Assembly: GCF_002788215.1 (NCBI RefSeq)
Contig: NZ_CP024845.1
Coordinates: forward strand, 124,001 to 188,000
DNA length: 64,000 nucleotides
Direction: 5' to 3'
Source of the DNA: Halohasta litchfieldiae
GTDB taxonomy: Archaea > Halobacteriota > Halobacteria > Halobacteriales > Haloferacaceae
Below the pieces are notes generated by a model. The model ran no database searches and was not told where the DNA came from. It saw nothing but the letters and a program-made list of their open reading frames with translations. Positions 17,772 to 26,714 of this stretch are shown piece after piece. The position numbers and the translations under genes were made by a program. Position 1 is the first letter of the stretch, and every line of letters starts with the position of its first letter.

Positions 17772-18677
17772 TTGAACGATCCGCTCTCCTCATCGATTGA
17801 CCAGACAGTAGATGACAGTTCGGAGCCCGCGATTCACGCCACCGGACTGACCAAACAGTTCGGCACGACGACCGTCGTCGACGGCGTCGACCTCACTGTC
17901 GAACCCGGGACCGTCTACGGCTTTCTCGGCCCTAATGGCGCGGGCAAAACAACCACGATGCGGATGTTGACGACGCTCACCGCGCCGACCGACGGGGAGG
18001 CCGAGATCATGGGTGCCTCGGTGACCGACCGCGACGGCGTGCGAAGCAATCTGGGCTATCTCCCCGAGGAGCCGCCGGTGTTCGATGAACTCACCGGCCA
18101 CGAACAGCTTCAGTACGTCGCCCGACTGCGGGATATTCCGGCCGACGAGGCCGACGACCGGATCGCCGACTGGCTCGACCGGTTCGACCTCACCGACGAC
18201 GCCGGCAAGCGGATCGACGACTACTCGAAAGGGATGCGACAGAAAATCGGCCTGATCGGAGCGCTCCTCCACGAGCCGCCGGTCGTCTTCCTCGACGAGC
18301 CGACAAGCGGACTCGATCCGCGGGCGGCCCGCACCGTCCTCGACGTGATCGGGGAGCTGACCGATAATGGGCAAACGGTCTTTCTGTCGACACACATCCT
18401 CTCGGTCGTCGAGGAACTCGCCGACACCGTGGGGGTGTTGTTCGATGGTGAACTCGTCGCTGAGGGGCCGCCAGCAGAGCTCGTCGCCCAGGTCGACGCC
18501 GACAGCGAGGACCACGGCTCGACGCTCGAAGACGTGTTCCTCGCGGTGACGACCGGCTCGCGGGCGACTGATTCCCACAGGCCCGATCCGCGAGGTCGTG
18601 AGTCGACCGCGCCGGAGGCAGAAAACGGTGAGATAGCCACAGAATCAGCAGTCGACGACGGGTCGACGGGTCAGTAG
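17772..18677 (+). CDS. ABC transporter ATP-binding protein (ABC-2/CcmA-type)
   Basis: About 301 aa. Walker A GPNGAGKTT, a Q-loop region replaced by LGYLPEEPPVFDELTG, signature DYSKGMRQKIGL, Walker B VVFLDEP and the H-loop STHIL are all present. Residues after about 240 form an acidic low-complexity tail. No ATG fits; the TTG at 17772 is chosen because TATA-like AATTAAAATAC lies about 30 bp upstream, although a GTG at 17712 in the same frame is an alternative. The permease follows 2 bp after the stop, so the two form one exporter. Confidence 0.9.
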   Translation: MNDPLSSSIDQTVDDSSEPAIHATGLTKQFGTTTVVDGVDLTVEPGTVYGFLGPNGAGKTTTMRMLTTLTAPTDGEAEIMGASVTDRDGVRSNLGYLPEEPPVFDELTGHEQLQYVARLRDIPADEADDRIADWLDRFDLTDDAGKRIDDYSKGMRQKIGLIGALLHEPPVVFLDEPTSGLDPRAARTVLDVIGELTDNGQTVFLSTHILSVVEELADTVGVLFDGELVAEGPPAELVAQVDADSEDHGSTLEDVFLAVTTGSRATDSHRPDPRGRESTAPEAENGEIATESAVDDGSTGQ

Positions 18678-18679
18678 CG

Positions 18680-20290
18680 ATGTCGGTGATACCGATGTCA
18701 GTGACGTGGTCCCGGACGCGGGCGATCAGTCGGACTGAGCTCCGGCGTCGCTGGCGGGCGATCAAAGCCAATCCGACCCAGCTACTCAGCCTCGCGGTCG
18801 TCTCGCTGTTCTTCCTGCCGATGGCGGTTGGGATTCCAGCGGGTGCCTACTTCGGTGGCACCTACCTCGTGTCGGGCGAGGTTTCGACACCGATTTTTCG
18901 GCTGCGCCAACTCAGTGTCACACTCTGGCTGGCGGCGGCCGCCTTCCGTGGCTTTGCGACCGTGCTCGACCCCGACCGCCGAGATGGGTTGTTGACGACC
19001 ATCTCGCACCAACAGCTCATCGCTGGGCTGCTGCTTACCGAAGCGATCATCTACGGCGTGCCCGCAAGTCTCGTGGTGGCGGCGGCCGCGGTGCTGTTCG
19101 CGGTGGCTGTCGGCTCAGTCCTCGCTGCACCGACCGTATTCGTCTCGGTCGGTCTTCTGGTGTCGACCGGGTTTCTGACCGGGATCGGCGTTGCACTGCT
19201 GATCAAAACCGGCGGTGCCCGATCCCGACTGCTGCGCCGGTTCCGGACTGCAGCAGGCGTCACCGTCTTCATCGTCTACATGGGCGTCTTTCTCACTGGC
19301 TCGGTTGGAGCCGTGCTCGATCCGCTCTACGTCCTGTTCACGCCGACGCCACTCGGCTGGCTCGGCGAACTCACGTTGGTGTCGGCTGGCATCGAGGCCT
19401 CGGTGCTCCGGGGTGGGAGCGCGCTGGTGGTCGGCATCGTCGGCCTCGGCGTCGGGCTGCCGGTGATCAATCGACTGGTCCCGTGGTTCTGGTATGCTGA
19501 CGGGCCGGAAATCGAGCAGTCGACATCCAGTTCGACCGGCGACTCGCGGCTCTCGGGGCTGTTGCCACAGCCGATGGTCGGCGTCGTGACAGTCGACTGG
19601 CGGCGGGCCCGGCGCGCGCCGATCTCGCTGTCGTATGCGGTCTACCCGCTGTTTCTGCTGATGACACCGCTTGTCCAGACGATTGAAACCGGGACTGTCG
19701 GCACTGGCTTTGTGCTGTTGGTTGCGTTCTCTGGCATCTGGATCACCGGCGTGCTGTTCACGCTCAACATCGTTGGCAACGAGGGCGCGGTACTGCCGTC
19801 GACGCTGCTTGCGTCGTCGTCCGGCCGAGCAATCGTCGGCGGCCATATCCTCGCTGGCACGCTGGTCGGCCTCCCGGTCACTGCGGGTGCGGTCGTCCTC
19901 ATTGGGTTCCTCAGCCCGCTGTCGACGATCTCTGTGCTCTCGCTAACCTTCGGCACCCTCCTCGTTGGGACTGCCGCGGCGGCGATTGCAACCGGCATCG
20001 GGGCGGCACTCCCACGCTACGAGGCTGTCAGTGTCTCTCGGAGCCGAAAAGCGATTATTCCGAGCACGCTCGCTTTTATCGGCTACTCGCTGGTGATTGG
20101 GATCGTTTCACTGCCGCTACTGCTCGGCCACAGTCGACTTGTTGGCCAGTGGATCTCCTCGATAGCCGGGGTTTCGCCAGTCTCTGTCGGGCTTGGTGGA
20201 TTGGCCGCGACGGTGATACTGGCCGCAGCGTTCAGCCTCGTCTCAGCGCTCTACGCGCGGCGGCGTGTCGATCGGTTCCAGTTCGATTGA
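18680..20290 (+). CDS. ABC transporter permease (ABC-2 family-like)
   Basis: 536 aa with about twelve hydrophobic segments and a short basic N-terminus (TRAISRTELRRRWRAIKANP) typical of ABC-2 exporter permeases. Start is ATG at 18680; a second ATG five codons later (18695) is possible. It pairs with the ATPase immediately upstream. The exported substrate is unknown; related haloarchaeal pairs are annotated as drug, lipid or copper exporters. Confidence 0.82.
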   Translation: MSVIPMSVTWSRTRAISRTELRRRWRAIKANPTQLLSLAVVSLFFLPMAVGIPAGAYFGGTYLVSGEVSTPIFRLRQLSVTLWLAAAAFRGFATVLDPDRRDGLLTTISHQQLIAGLLLTEAIIYGVPASLVVAAAAVLFAVAVGSVLAAPTVFVSVGLLVSTGFLTGIGVALLIKTGGARSRLLRRFRTAAGVTVFIVYMGVFLTGSVGAVLDPLYVLFTPTPLGWLGELTLVSAGIEASVLRGGSALVVGIVGLGVGLPVINRLVPWFWYADGPEIEQSTSSSTGDSRLSGLLPQPMVGVVTVDWRRARRAPISLSYAVYPLFLLMTPLVQTIETGTVGTGFVLLVAFSGIWITGVLFTLNIVGNEGAVLPSTLLASSSGRAIVGGHILAGTLVGLPVTAGAVVLIGFLSPLSTISVLSLTFGTLLVGTAAAAIATGIGAALPRYEAVSVSRSRKAIIPSTLAFIGYSLVIGIVSLPLLLGHSRLVGQWISSIAGVSPVSVGLGGLAATVILAAAFSLVSALYARRRVDRFQFD

Positions 20291-20324
20291 TAGTTCGAGA
20301 GGTAGTGTATGGCCATCTCCGAAC

Positions 20325-20522
20325 TCACATTGTGGCTCGTTCGTTGGTGTATGCAGATAGAAGGTCGACAACTACGAAGCCGGGAATTACGTATGCGAGG
20401 GCGATTGCAACCATCCCGGCACCTCTCATGAGCAGTCCAGACGACGGGTCCGAACCCGTTTGGATGAAAATCAAAATAACGAACCAGAGCGTAAGCGCCT
20501 GGTAGATATTATGTTTCCTCAT
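20325..20522 (-). CDS. 65-aa two-helix membrane micro-protein
   Basis: From the ATG at 20522 the protein has two clear hydrophobic helices (YQALTLWFVILIFI and MVAIALAYVIPGFVVVDLL) around a small loop. The TATA-like CTTTATCAA on the minus strand (about 20547-20553) is 27 bp upstream, giving good leaderless start support; the track of codons further upstream is not needed. No family was recognised. The locus is locally AT-rich. Confidence 0.6.
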   Translation of the reverse strand: MRKHNIYQALTLWFVILIFIQTGSDPSSGLLMRGAGMVAIALAYVIPGFVVVDLLSAYTNERATM

Positions 20523-20683
20523 GTAACTATTCAAGTTACAATCTGGTTGATAAAGTGAGTGTTGATCCATTTGCGCCGTCGTTTTGTGCCCATTTGTGCG
20601 GCTCAGGGACGGAGAAATTACCTCAGACGAAATCGCTAGCTTGGGTTTAGTGCCGTCTCTAAACGGCGGTTACACAATAAGAC

Positions 20684-20690
20684 ATATATA
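20684..20690 (+). promoter_or_regulatory. TATA box of the 54-aa membrane micro-protein
   Basis: ATATATA centred 25 bp before the ATG at 20712, an ideal leaderless arrangement. Confidence 0.5.
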
Positions 20691-20711
20691 CACTCTACTG
20701 AACGTGATCGT

Positions 20712-20876
20712 ATGTCAACAGTAAATGGAATCGAGAAAGACGTTCTGTTTATGACACTAGCCATTTATTTCTTACTCACCGGATGGTTCCCCTTGATTTT
20801 GGTGAGTGTTTTTATTACGCTTTCTGTGCTGGCAAACGTCGCTATACGACGCTTGGACGATTACTCGGGCCGATAA
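20712..20876 (+). CDS. 54-aa membrane micro-protein
   Basis: Starts MSTVNGIEKDVLFMTLAIYF, continues as a second hydrophobic stretch (FPLILVSVFITLSVLANVAI) and ends in a polar tail RRLDDYSGR. The hydrophobic pattern, clean start and an ATATATA box exactly 25 bp upstream support a real gene despite its size. It is divergent from the 65-aa micro-protein gene (20325-20522), so this 600-bp stretch carries two oppositely oriented small membrane proteins. Function unknown. Confidence 0.55.
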   Translation: MSTVNGIEKDVLFMTLAIYFLLTGWFPLILVSVFITLSVLANVAIRRLDDYSGR

Positions 20877-20928
20877 GAGTATTGGCTCTGTTGATGTGTT
20901 GCTTGGGACTGAGAAAAAGAGAGTCGAC

Positions 20929-21321
20929 TTAGCCCGTGATTTTGAAGAACAGCCAGCGGAAGCCGCCGAGCAGGACGCCCGTGAGGACGAGCGTAATCAG
21001 GACGAAGGCGATGGCGAGATCGCCGGGGAAAACGGCTGTTGCCCGGAGTCCGAAGCCAGCGAGGGCCGCAAGTACCCACGCTCGAACGCCCAGTGGGATG
21101 GCCGCCTTCGCTGACTCGGCCGCGCCGGCGGAGTAAGCCCCGATGAGCAGGGCTGCCACGCCCCAGCCGATCAGGAACGGTGCGTAGACACCGGCTGCCC
21201 GGCCGGGAATCAGCGTCCCGTGTTGGAGCATTCCAATCGTCAGTACCCCGAGGATCGCCAGTAGATCCCCGACTGCAAGCGGTAGCGCGCTCGCGTCGAC
21301 GCGCCCGTTGAGTGCTGCCAT
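20929..21321 (-). CDS. DUF3054 membrane protein
   Basis: 130 aa with four transmembrane helices; the sequence pattern (LAVGDLLAILGVLTIGMLQHG at the first helix, later ESAKAAIPLGVRAWVLAALAGFGLR) matches the DUF3054 family of small four-helix membrane proteins, for which no function is established. A T5 tract on the minus strand at 20914-20918 just after the stop may terminate it. Confidence 0.8.
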   Translation of the reverse strand: MAALNGRVDASALPLAVGDLLAILGVLTIGMLQHGTLIPGRAAGVYAPFLIGWGVAALLIGAYSAGAAESAKAAIPLGVRAWVLAALAGFGLRATAVFPGDLAIAFVLITLVLTGVLLGGFRWLFFKITG

Positions 21322-21476
21322 GGTCGACCGTTTGCCTGATAGGTAAAATCATCAGTGGTTTGACTCGGTCGGTATGGTGCCACCCCACACACTGCCTTAT
21401 CTACCTGCTGAATGACAGTATTATATGCGCGCTGTGTGTGGTTGTCGGTATGGTCGACGATGGGGATAGCTTCGTC

Positions 21477-22097
21477 TCAGTCGACGTGGCCGACCAACGT
21501 GTACTCGAAGCCGCCAGTTAGGAGTGAGACATCGAAGCCACCATCAGCCAGTCGCTCGGCAAGTTCGGCGGGTCGATGGAACGTCGACGCCATCCCAATC
21601 GTGTGTTCAGCGCGCACGAGCAACCAGCCGAGAGGGTGGCTCGGATCGAACTCGCGGATGACGAACACGCCGCCGGGCCGAACCACCCGCGCAGCCTCCT
21701 TGATCACGGCCTGTTGATCCGGCATGTGGTGGAAGGCGTCGACCACCATCGCGGCGTCGACCGCGTCGTCGGCTACCGGGAGTCGACCGGCATCGCCCTG
21801 TACTGCTGAGAGGGGGCCGACAGTCCCGGCAGGGCGACTGCGTCGACCTGTCTGGTTGGGTTGTCGATAACGGGCGCGCTGGAGCATCGGTCGGGAGACA
21901 TCGAGGACGATTCGCTCGGGGACGTCGACCGCAATCGTCGCGCGACCACTGCCACCGCCGAGATCCAGCAGTCGGTCGAGGGGGCCGTCGACGCGGGCGA
22001 GTGCTGCGGTGAGCGCATCGCGGTCGGCGGCTGGCATCACCAGATCGTAGAGCGGTGCCAACCGGTCGAAAAACCGCACGTCGCCGAGTCCGTGCAT
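21477..22097 (-). CDS. Class I SAM-dependent methyltransferase
   Basis: 206 aa from the ATG at 22097. The SAM motif is LLDLGGGSGRATIAV, followed by the acidic motif ERIVLDVSRPML and a methyltransferase_11-type core with DAAMVVDAFHHMPD and ARVVRPGGVFVIREFDP. The N-terminal VRFFDRLAPLYDLVMP is typical of UbiE/menaquinone-type and related small-molecule methyltransferases. Substrate unknown. Divergent from the FkbM-type methyltransferase gene. Confidence 0.87.
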   Translation of the reverse strand: MHGLGDVRFFDRLAPLYDLVMPAADRDALTAALARVDGPLDRLLDLGGGSGRATIAVDVPERIVLDVSRPMLQRARYRQPNQTGRRSRPAGTVGPLSAVQGDAGRLPVADDAVDAAMVVDAFHHMPDQQAVIKEAARVVRPGGVFVIREFDPSHPLGWLLVRAEHTIGMASTFHRPAELAERLADGGFDVSLLTGGFEYTLVGHVD

Positions 22098-22170
22098 ACC
22101 GTCGACTGGCGGGCGTGGTGTATATTCGTTGCTCCAAACACACATTAGCTGTCGGACCAGTATCGTAGCT

Positions 22171-22929
22171 GTGTCCAGTTCACTCTCGACGTGGCTGTTT
22201 CAGCGGGCCCGGTGGGTGGGCTACCGGAGCTACTACCGACTGGTTGAGGCCAACTACGACTATCAGTGGCTAGCCACTCAAAAACAAACCCCGGCTGGCC
22301 AGTTCCGAAGCTACGACCTGCTCAACCGTCACGGCAGCGACCCGATGCTCGCCGAAATCCACGACCACTGCGGGCCCGACGCCACCATCTACGATATCGG
22401 AGCCAACGTCGGCGTCTACTCGCTGGCACTCACGGCCGACTCGCCGGGGCGTCGACTGCTCGCATTTGAGCCGGCACCCCGGATTCGCGCACAACTCCAA
22501 GCCAACGTCGACTGCAACGACCTCGGTGATCGGGTCGACGTGCTGGACTGCGGCGTCGGCGACGAGGACGGCACCCGCCCGTTCTACCTCTCGACGTACC
22601 CCGAACTCTCGGGGTTCGACCGCGAGAGCGCGAGTCGGTGGGAGGCCTCGCTTGCCGAGACCATCACGGTTCCTGTTCGGCGCGTCGACACGGTTGCCGA
22701 GGACCATCCCGCTCCCGATGCGATCAAAATTGACGTCGAAGGCGCGAGTCCGGGCGTCCTTCACGGTGCACATGAGACACTTCAAACTCACCAGCCGACG
22801 CTGTTTATCGAGGTCCACGAGGAAGGGCTGTCGACCGAGACTGGCCGTGAGGTACGAGATATCTTAGAGCGGGTCGACTATTCGATTGTCGAACAAGCTG
22901 ATTATTGGCGATGTGAGCCGCCAGCGTAG
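22171..22929 (+). CDS. FkbM-family methyltransferase
   Basis: About 252 aa from the GTG at 22171 (a TTG at 22129 in frame would add 14 residues but would collide with the divergent gene's promoter). SAM motif IYDIGANVGVYSLAL, acidic motif LLAFEPAPR, and the FkbM C-terminal AIKIDVEGASPGVLHGA and PTLFIEVHEEG are all present. FkbM enzymes methylate hydroxyls in antibiotics and glycans; in archaea a role in surface glycan methylation is plausible but unproven. Confidence 0.85.
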   Translation: MSSSLSTWLFQRARWVGYRSYYRLVEANYDYQWLATQKQTPAGQFRSYDLLNRHGSDPMLAEIHDHCGPDATIYDIGANVGVYSLALTADSPGRRLLAFEPAPRIRAQLQANVDCNDLGDRVDVLDCGVGDEDGTRPFYLSTYPELSGFDRESASRWEASLAETITVPVRRVDTVAEDHPAPDAIKIDVEGASPGVLHGAHETLQTHQPTLFIEVHEEGLSTETGREVRDILERVDYSIVEQADYWRCEPPA

Positions 22930-23039
22930 GCTCTTCGGGTAGATTACACCTAATTAGTAGCGAAACCACTGGTAGGTGTGTAGAGAGTTGAAAAAGCGAA
23001 GATACCGTCACTCACTGCGAGCGACAGATAGCTCCGAAA

Positions 23040-23246
23040 TTAGTTGCGCGTGAGGTTCGTTGCGCGGGGTCCCTTAGGGGATGATTCGATGTCGAATTCG
23101 ACGTCCTGGCCCTCTTCGAGGTCCGGACCGCCAACGTCTTCCATGTGGAAGAAAACGTCCTCGTCATCGTCTACCTCGTCGCTATCTGTCGAAATAAATC
23201 CGTAGCCGCCCGTGTCGTTGAAGAAGTCAACCGTACCTTTTGCCAT
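23040..23246 (-). CDS. Cold-shock domain protein
   Basis: 68 aa: MAKGTVDFFNDTGGYGFIST with RNP1-like GGYGFIS and RNP2-like DVFFHMEDV, ending PRATNLTRN. This is a single OB-fold RNA/ssDNA-binding chaperone, as acidic as other haloarchaeal CspA homologues. ATG at 23246 is the family start; the frame opens three codons earlier. Single-gene unit. Confidence 0.95.
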   Translation of the reverse strand: MAKGTVDFFNDTGGYGFISTDSDEVDDDEDVFFHMEDVGGPDLEEGQDVEFDIESSPKGPRATNLTRN

Positions 23247-23431
23247 TGCAATCAATCATACACCCGAGACAGGCATAATGGTTGCGAACTACAGATTTGG
23301 GCTCCTCAGGCCCTGAAACACCCGATAAGGAGGCTTTAACCACACAACAGCGGACGCTCAGTCGACTGCCGACTGGTTGCGGGAGGAGACAAGTATATGT
23401 GTCATGGTCACATGGGCCAAACTGGATCGTT

Positions 23432-23701
23432 ATGCAATCATGTCACAGCTGCCAGACGGTCATCGACGAGTACATCTTGGATAAACAACTCGAACCGCTG
23501 CGAGAGCTGACGGTCGACGATTTTAACGTCTGTGCGGACTGCGTCACTATTGAGGTGGATGGCTGCGTGGAGTGCGGCGGCGCGGTGTATGTCCCCCGTA
23601 ACGATGCTGTGACCCCCGACTACTGTCCGGCCTGCCGAGCCGACCACATTACGGTAACTGGAGAGGACCCCGGCTGGACCTGCGACAGGCTGTCGACGTA
23701 A
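23432..23701 (+). CDS. Small zinc-ribbon-like protein
   Basis: 89 aa with four CxxC pairs (CHSC near residue 4, CADC near 36, CVEC near 48, CPAC near 68), enough for two zinc sites. The N-terminus MQSCHSCQTVIDEYILDKQL is acidic and helical. The ATG at 23432 has a TATA-like AGTATATGTG about 30 bp upstream. Likely one of the abundant haloarchaeal zinc-finger micro-proteins; specific role unknown. Confidence 0.7.
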   Translation: MQSCHSCQTVIDEYILDKQLEPLRELTVDDFNVCADCVTIEVDGCVECGGAVYVPRNDAVTPDYCPACRADHITVTGEDPGWTCDRLST

Positions 23702-23787
23702 TCGACAGTCGACCATGCGACCGTCTTTTCGTCGCCGGTGTGCCACCGCGGTATTTATCAGTCTACTGACCGACCTGTCGACAACTC

Positions 23788-24909
23788 ATGAACCGACGCA
23801 GACTCGGACTCGCGGTCGGCGTCACCGTCCTGCTGATCGGCTCGCTTGCGGTGTTCGGGCTACCGACCCACCTGCTGTTTACGCCGACTGGGAGCGGGGC
23901 CACGGCTGGAATGGCCGCCGAGGACGTCGACCACGAAGTCGTCGCTGAGGACCTCGAAGTGCCATGGGAAATCGTCGTCCTCGACGAGGACCGCTATCTC
24001 GTCACCGAACGCACCGGTGACCTCCTACTGGTCGAGAACGGAACCCAGCACGTCATCGAGAGCTTTGACGATTTAGAGAGTCCAGTGCTCGGTGAGGGTG
24101 GCCTGCTCGGCATCGCGCTCCACCCCAATTTCTCGGAAAACCAGTACCTCTACGTCTACCAGACCGTCGACCGCGAGTCGGTCGAAAACACGGTCCGACG
24201 CTTCGAGGTCGACTTTGAGAACCGAGCACTCGAAAACGAGACTGTCATCATCGACGGGATTCCGAGCGACCGCATTCATAATGGCGGTCGAATCGCGTTC
24301 GGGCCTGACGGCAAGCTCTACATCACCACTGGCGATTCGGCCAACTCGACGTTGGCCCAAGACCGCGACTCGCTGGCGGGCAAAATCCTCAGACTGAACC
24401 CTGACGGCTCGGTTCCCGCGGACAACCCCTTCGACAACGCGGTGTACTCCTACGGTCATCGGAACCCGCAGGGACTCACGTGGGACGATGAGGGTCGACT
24501 GTGGGCCACTGAACACGGATCGAACGCGAAAGACGAACTCAACCGGATCGAACGAGGCACCAACTACGGCTGGCCGACCATCACCGGCAGCGAGACCACC
24601 CCCGAGATGGCCACGCCCGCCTTCCACTCCTCACAGTACACGACGTGGGCTCCGGCTGGCGCGGCCGCCACTGATGGGAGCGTTTTCTTCGCCGGACTGC
24701 GTGGCGAGCGACTGTACGAAGCCAGTATCGTCGACGGCGAGGTCACCAGTTTCGTCGCCCACTTTGCTGGCGATTTCGGCCGGCTGCGGGCAGTGGCGCT
24801 CGGTCCCGACGGTGAGAATTTGTATCTGTCGACCAGTAATACCGATGGGCGGGGAGAGGAACGAGAGGGCGATGACAAACTGATCCGGGTTCCGGTCGAC
24901 GCGTTTTGA
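23788..24909 (+). CDS. PQQ-dependent sugar dehydrogenase (soluble glucose dehydrogenase/YliI family)
   Basis: 373 aa. The N-terminal 30 residues are a signal peptide or anchor (RRRLGLAVGVTVLLIGSLAVFG), so the catalytic part faces outside. The six-bladed propeller shows the family landmarks VPWEIVVLDEDRYLVTERTG, GEGGLLGIALHPNF, IHNGGRIAFGPDGKLYITTGD and YSYGHRNPQGL. It would oxidise aldoses using PQQ if the cofactor is available; no PQQ genes are in the window. A TATA-like GTATTTATCAG lies about 30 bp upstream. Confidence 0.88.
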   Translation: MNRRRLGLAVGVTVLLIGSLAVFGLPTHLLFTPTGSGATAGMAAEDVDHEVVAEDLEVPWEIVVLDEDRYLVTERTGDLLLVENGTQHVIESFDDLESPVLGEGGLLGIALHPNFSENQYLYVYQTVDRESVENTVRRFEVDFENRALENETVIIDGIPSDRIHNGGRIAFGPDGKLYITTGDSANSTLAQDRDSLAGKILRLNPDGSVPADNPFDNAVYSYGHRNPQGLTWDDEGRLWATEHGSNAKDELNRIERGTNYGWPTITGSETTPEMATPAFHSSQYTTWAPAGAAATDGSVFFAGLRGERLYEASIVDGEVTSFVAHFAGDFGRLRAVALGPDGENLYLSTSNTDGRGEEREGDDKLIRVPVDAF

Positions 24910-24930
24910 ATACGTGAGTTGAACGGTTGG

Positions 24931-25902
24931 TTACTCTTTTCGCGGAATCGTCACATCGGTCAACCCGGCTTCGATCTGTTCGCGCTGGCCGCCGAATTTC
25001 CCGGGGAGAATCAACGTCTCGCCGAGTTCGTCCAGCGGCTCGTCGCTGGTGTAGCCCGGTCCGCTCGTCGCCAGCTCGAACAGCACCCCGTTTGGCTCGC
25101 GGAAGTACACCGACCGGAACCAGTGACGATTGATCTGGTTGGTTGGCCGGACGCTGTGGGTACTGACCGCCTTTCTCATCGCCGCCTGATCCTCGTCGGT
25201 CGGCGTCTGGAAGGCGACGTGGTGGACCGTCCCGTGGCCCTGTCGACTCCCCTCTATCGTCGGCAGGACGTCAACGTATTTGCCCACTGGCCCGGTGGCC
25301 GCAAACCGCGTGCGCTCGTCACCCGGCGTGTCGCCCGGCGATTCCTCGGTGCCGACTTCCTCAAGTCCCATCGTCCGCAGTAGCTCCTTGGTCTGGTGGG
25401 GGTCGGCCAGCCAGAGCGTCACCGAGTGGAAGCCGCGAATCGCCGACTCCTCGGGGACGAACTCGGTCCACGGCACTGTGGGGTCGTCGTCGGGAATCTC
25501 GACCTCGACAAGTTCGATTGGGAGGCCGTCAGGGTCGCGGAATGGAAGCACGGTCTCACCGAATCGGTCGACGCGGTCGTGGTAGTCGACGCCGTACTCG
25601 TCGAAGCGGTCCTCCCAGTAGTCGAGGCTCCCCTCAGGAACCCGGAACGCAGTCCGGGAGACCTGTCCGGTGCCGACCTGCCCCTGCTGGAGGTTCTCCC
25701 ACGGGAAGAACGTCATACTCGTGCCAGGGGTCCCCTCGGCATCGGCGAAAAAGAAGTGATAGGTCGACGGGTCGTCCTGGTTGATCGACCGCTTGACCAG
25801 CCGAAGGCCGAGCGTCTCGACCCAGAAATCCATGTTCTGCTGGGGGTCGCCCGCAACGGCTGTCACGTGGTGAATACCCGGTGTCGGTGTCGCATCTGTC
25901 AT
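24931..25902 (-). CDS. Ring-cleaving dioxygenase of the VOC superfamily (MhqO/LinE-like)
   Basis: 323 aa, a two-module extradiol-dioxygenase-like protein. Metal-ligand candidates are His in GIHHVTAVAG (N-terminal module), and in the C-terminal module GTVHHVAFQTP and FELATSGPG. Bacterial homologues cleave hydroquinones and are induced by quinone stress, so a detoxification role is likely. It is convergent with the PQQ dehydrogenase gene, with 21 bp between the stops. Confidence 0.86.
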   Translation of the reverse strand: MTDATPTPGIHHVTAVAGDPQQNMDFWVETLGLRLVKRSINQDDPSTYHFFFADAEGTPGTSMTFFPWENLQQGQVGTGQVSRTAFRVPEGSLDYWEDRFDEYGVDYHDRVDRFGETVLPFRDPDGLPIELVEVEIPDDDPTVPWTEFVPEESAIRGFHSVTLWLADPHQTKELLRTMGLEEVGTEESPGDTPGDERTRFAATGPVGKYVDVLPTIEGSRQGHGTVHHVAFQTPTDEDQAAMRKAVSTHSVRPTNQINRHWFRSVYFREPNGVLFELATSGPGYTSDEPLDELGETLILPGKFGGQREQIEAGLTDVTIPRKE

Positions 25903-26034
25903 TAGCTGCTATGAGGTTCTCGGCCTACTTGAGTTCGCGGTGACACGAGTGTTACCGGTGTCGACCGACTGTGTGATCCCACTGAGAGCAGCCACATACC
26001 AGTCCTCTTGTGATTGGATCACAAACAGAGTAGT

Positions 26035-26712
26035 ATGGAGTTCGCCCTCCTCGGTTGGCCGGTCGATGAACCACGGCTCCGGCTCGATTACCGCCGGTTT
26101 AGCTACGCCGGGAAGTTCGTCACTGGCAAGACCGGCATCGCCGTCGTTCGTGGCGAGCCACCCGCCGACCACGAGTCGACCTCCGTCGACTCCCTTGGGC
26201 CGCTCCCCGAGGATCTCAGCGAATCCGAGTTCGACGACGGGATTCTCGCTGCGGTCGCGTTCAACGCCGACCGAACCGACCCGAAGGCGCTCTGGCTCCG
26301 CTATCTCACCGTCCGCAGTGATCTCCGCGGCAGCGGGCTTGAGCTTGGCCCACGGCTGGCAGCCTTTATAAAAGCGCGTGCAGCCGAAAGAGGGTATACA
26401 ACAGTCCGTATCGCGGTTAACAACGTCTTTTCCTACCATGCGCTTTATAAATCAGGGTTCGCCGCCACGGGCCGTGAGACGGGACTGGCCGAACTGATTC
26501 TCGAAGCCCCCACCGACGCGCAGGCCAACGTGTCGATGTCGACCTACCAATGCGGTCTCGATCAGTTCCGCAAGCGCGAGGGGTTGTCGGATGCCGAGGA
26601 GACGTTCCTTCAAGAACACGAGTCGGTCGACCCGCCGGAGCCGATTCACACTGGCCGATCAGCACAGCACGTCGACTCGGGGGTTTCAAATCCACCGGGC
26701 ACCAGCGAGTAG
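26035..26712 (+). CDS. GNAT-family N-acetyltransferase
   Basis: 225 aa. Acetyl-CoA motif A is seen as [21 protein letters not shown] followed by [22 protein letters not shown] (motif B with the Asn and Tyr). The C-terminal 60 residues are polar and likely disordered. ATG at 26035 is preferred; the upstream codons MDHKQSS (26014) are possible. It ends 2 bp before the FEN-1 gene, so the two probably share an mRNA. Acceptor unknown. Confidence 0.8.
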   Translation: MEFALLGWPVDEPRLRLDYRRFSYAGKFVTGKTGIAVVRGEPPADHESTSVDSLGPLPEDLSESEFDDGILAAVAFNADRTDPKALWLRYLTVRSDLRGSGLELGPRLAAFIKARAAERGYTTVRIAVNNVFSYHALYKSGFAATGRETGLAELILEAPTDAQANVSMSTYQCGLDQFRKREGLSDAEETFLQEHESVDPPEPIHTGRSAQHVDSGVSNPPGTSE

Positions 26713-26714
26713 CC

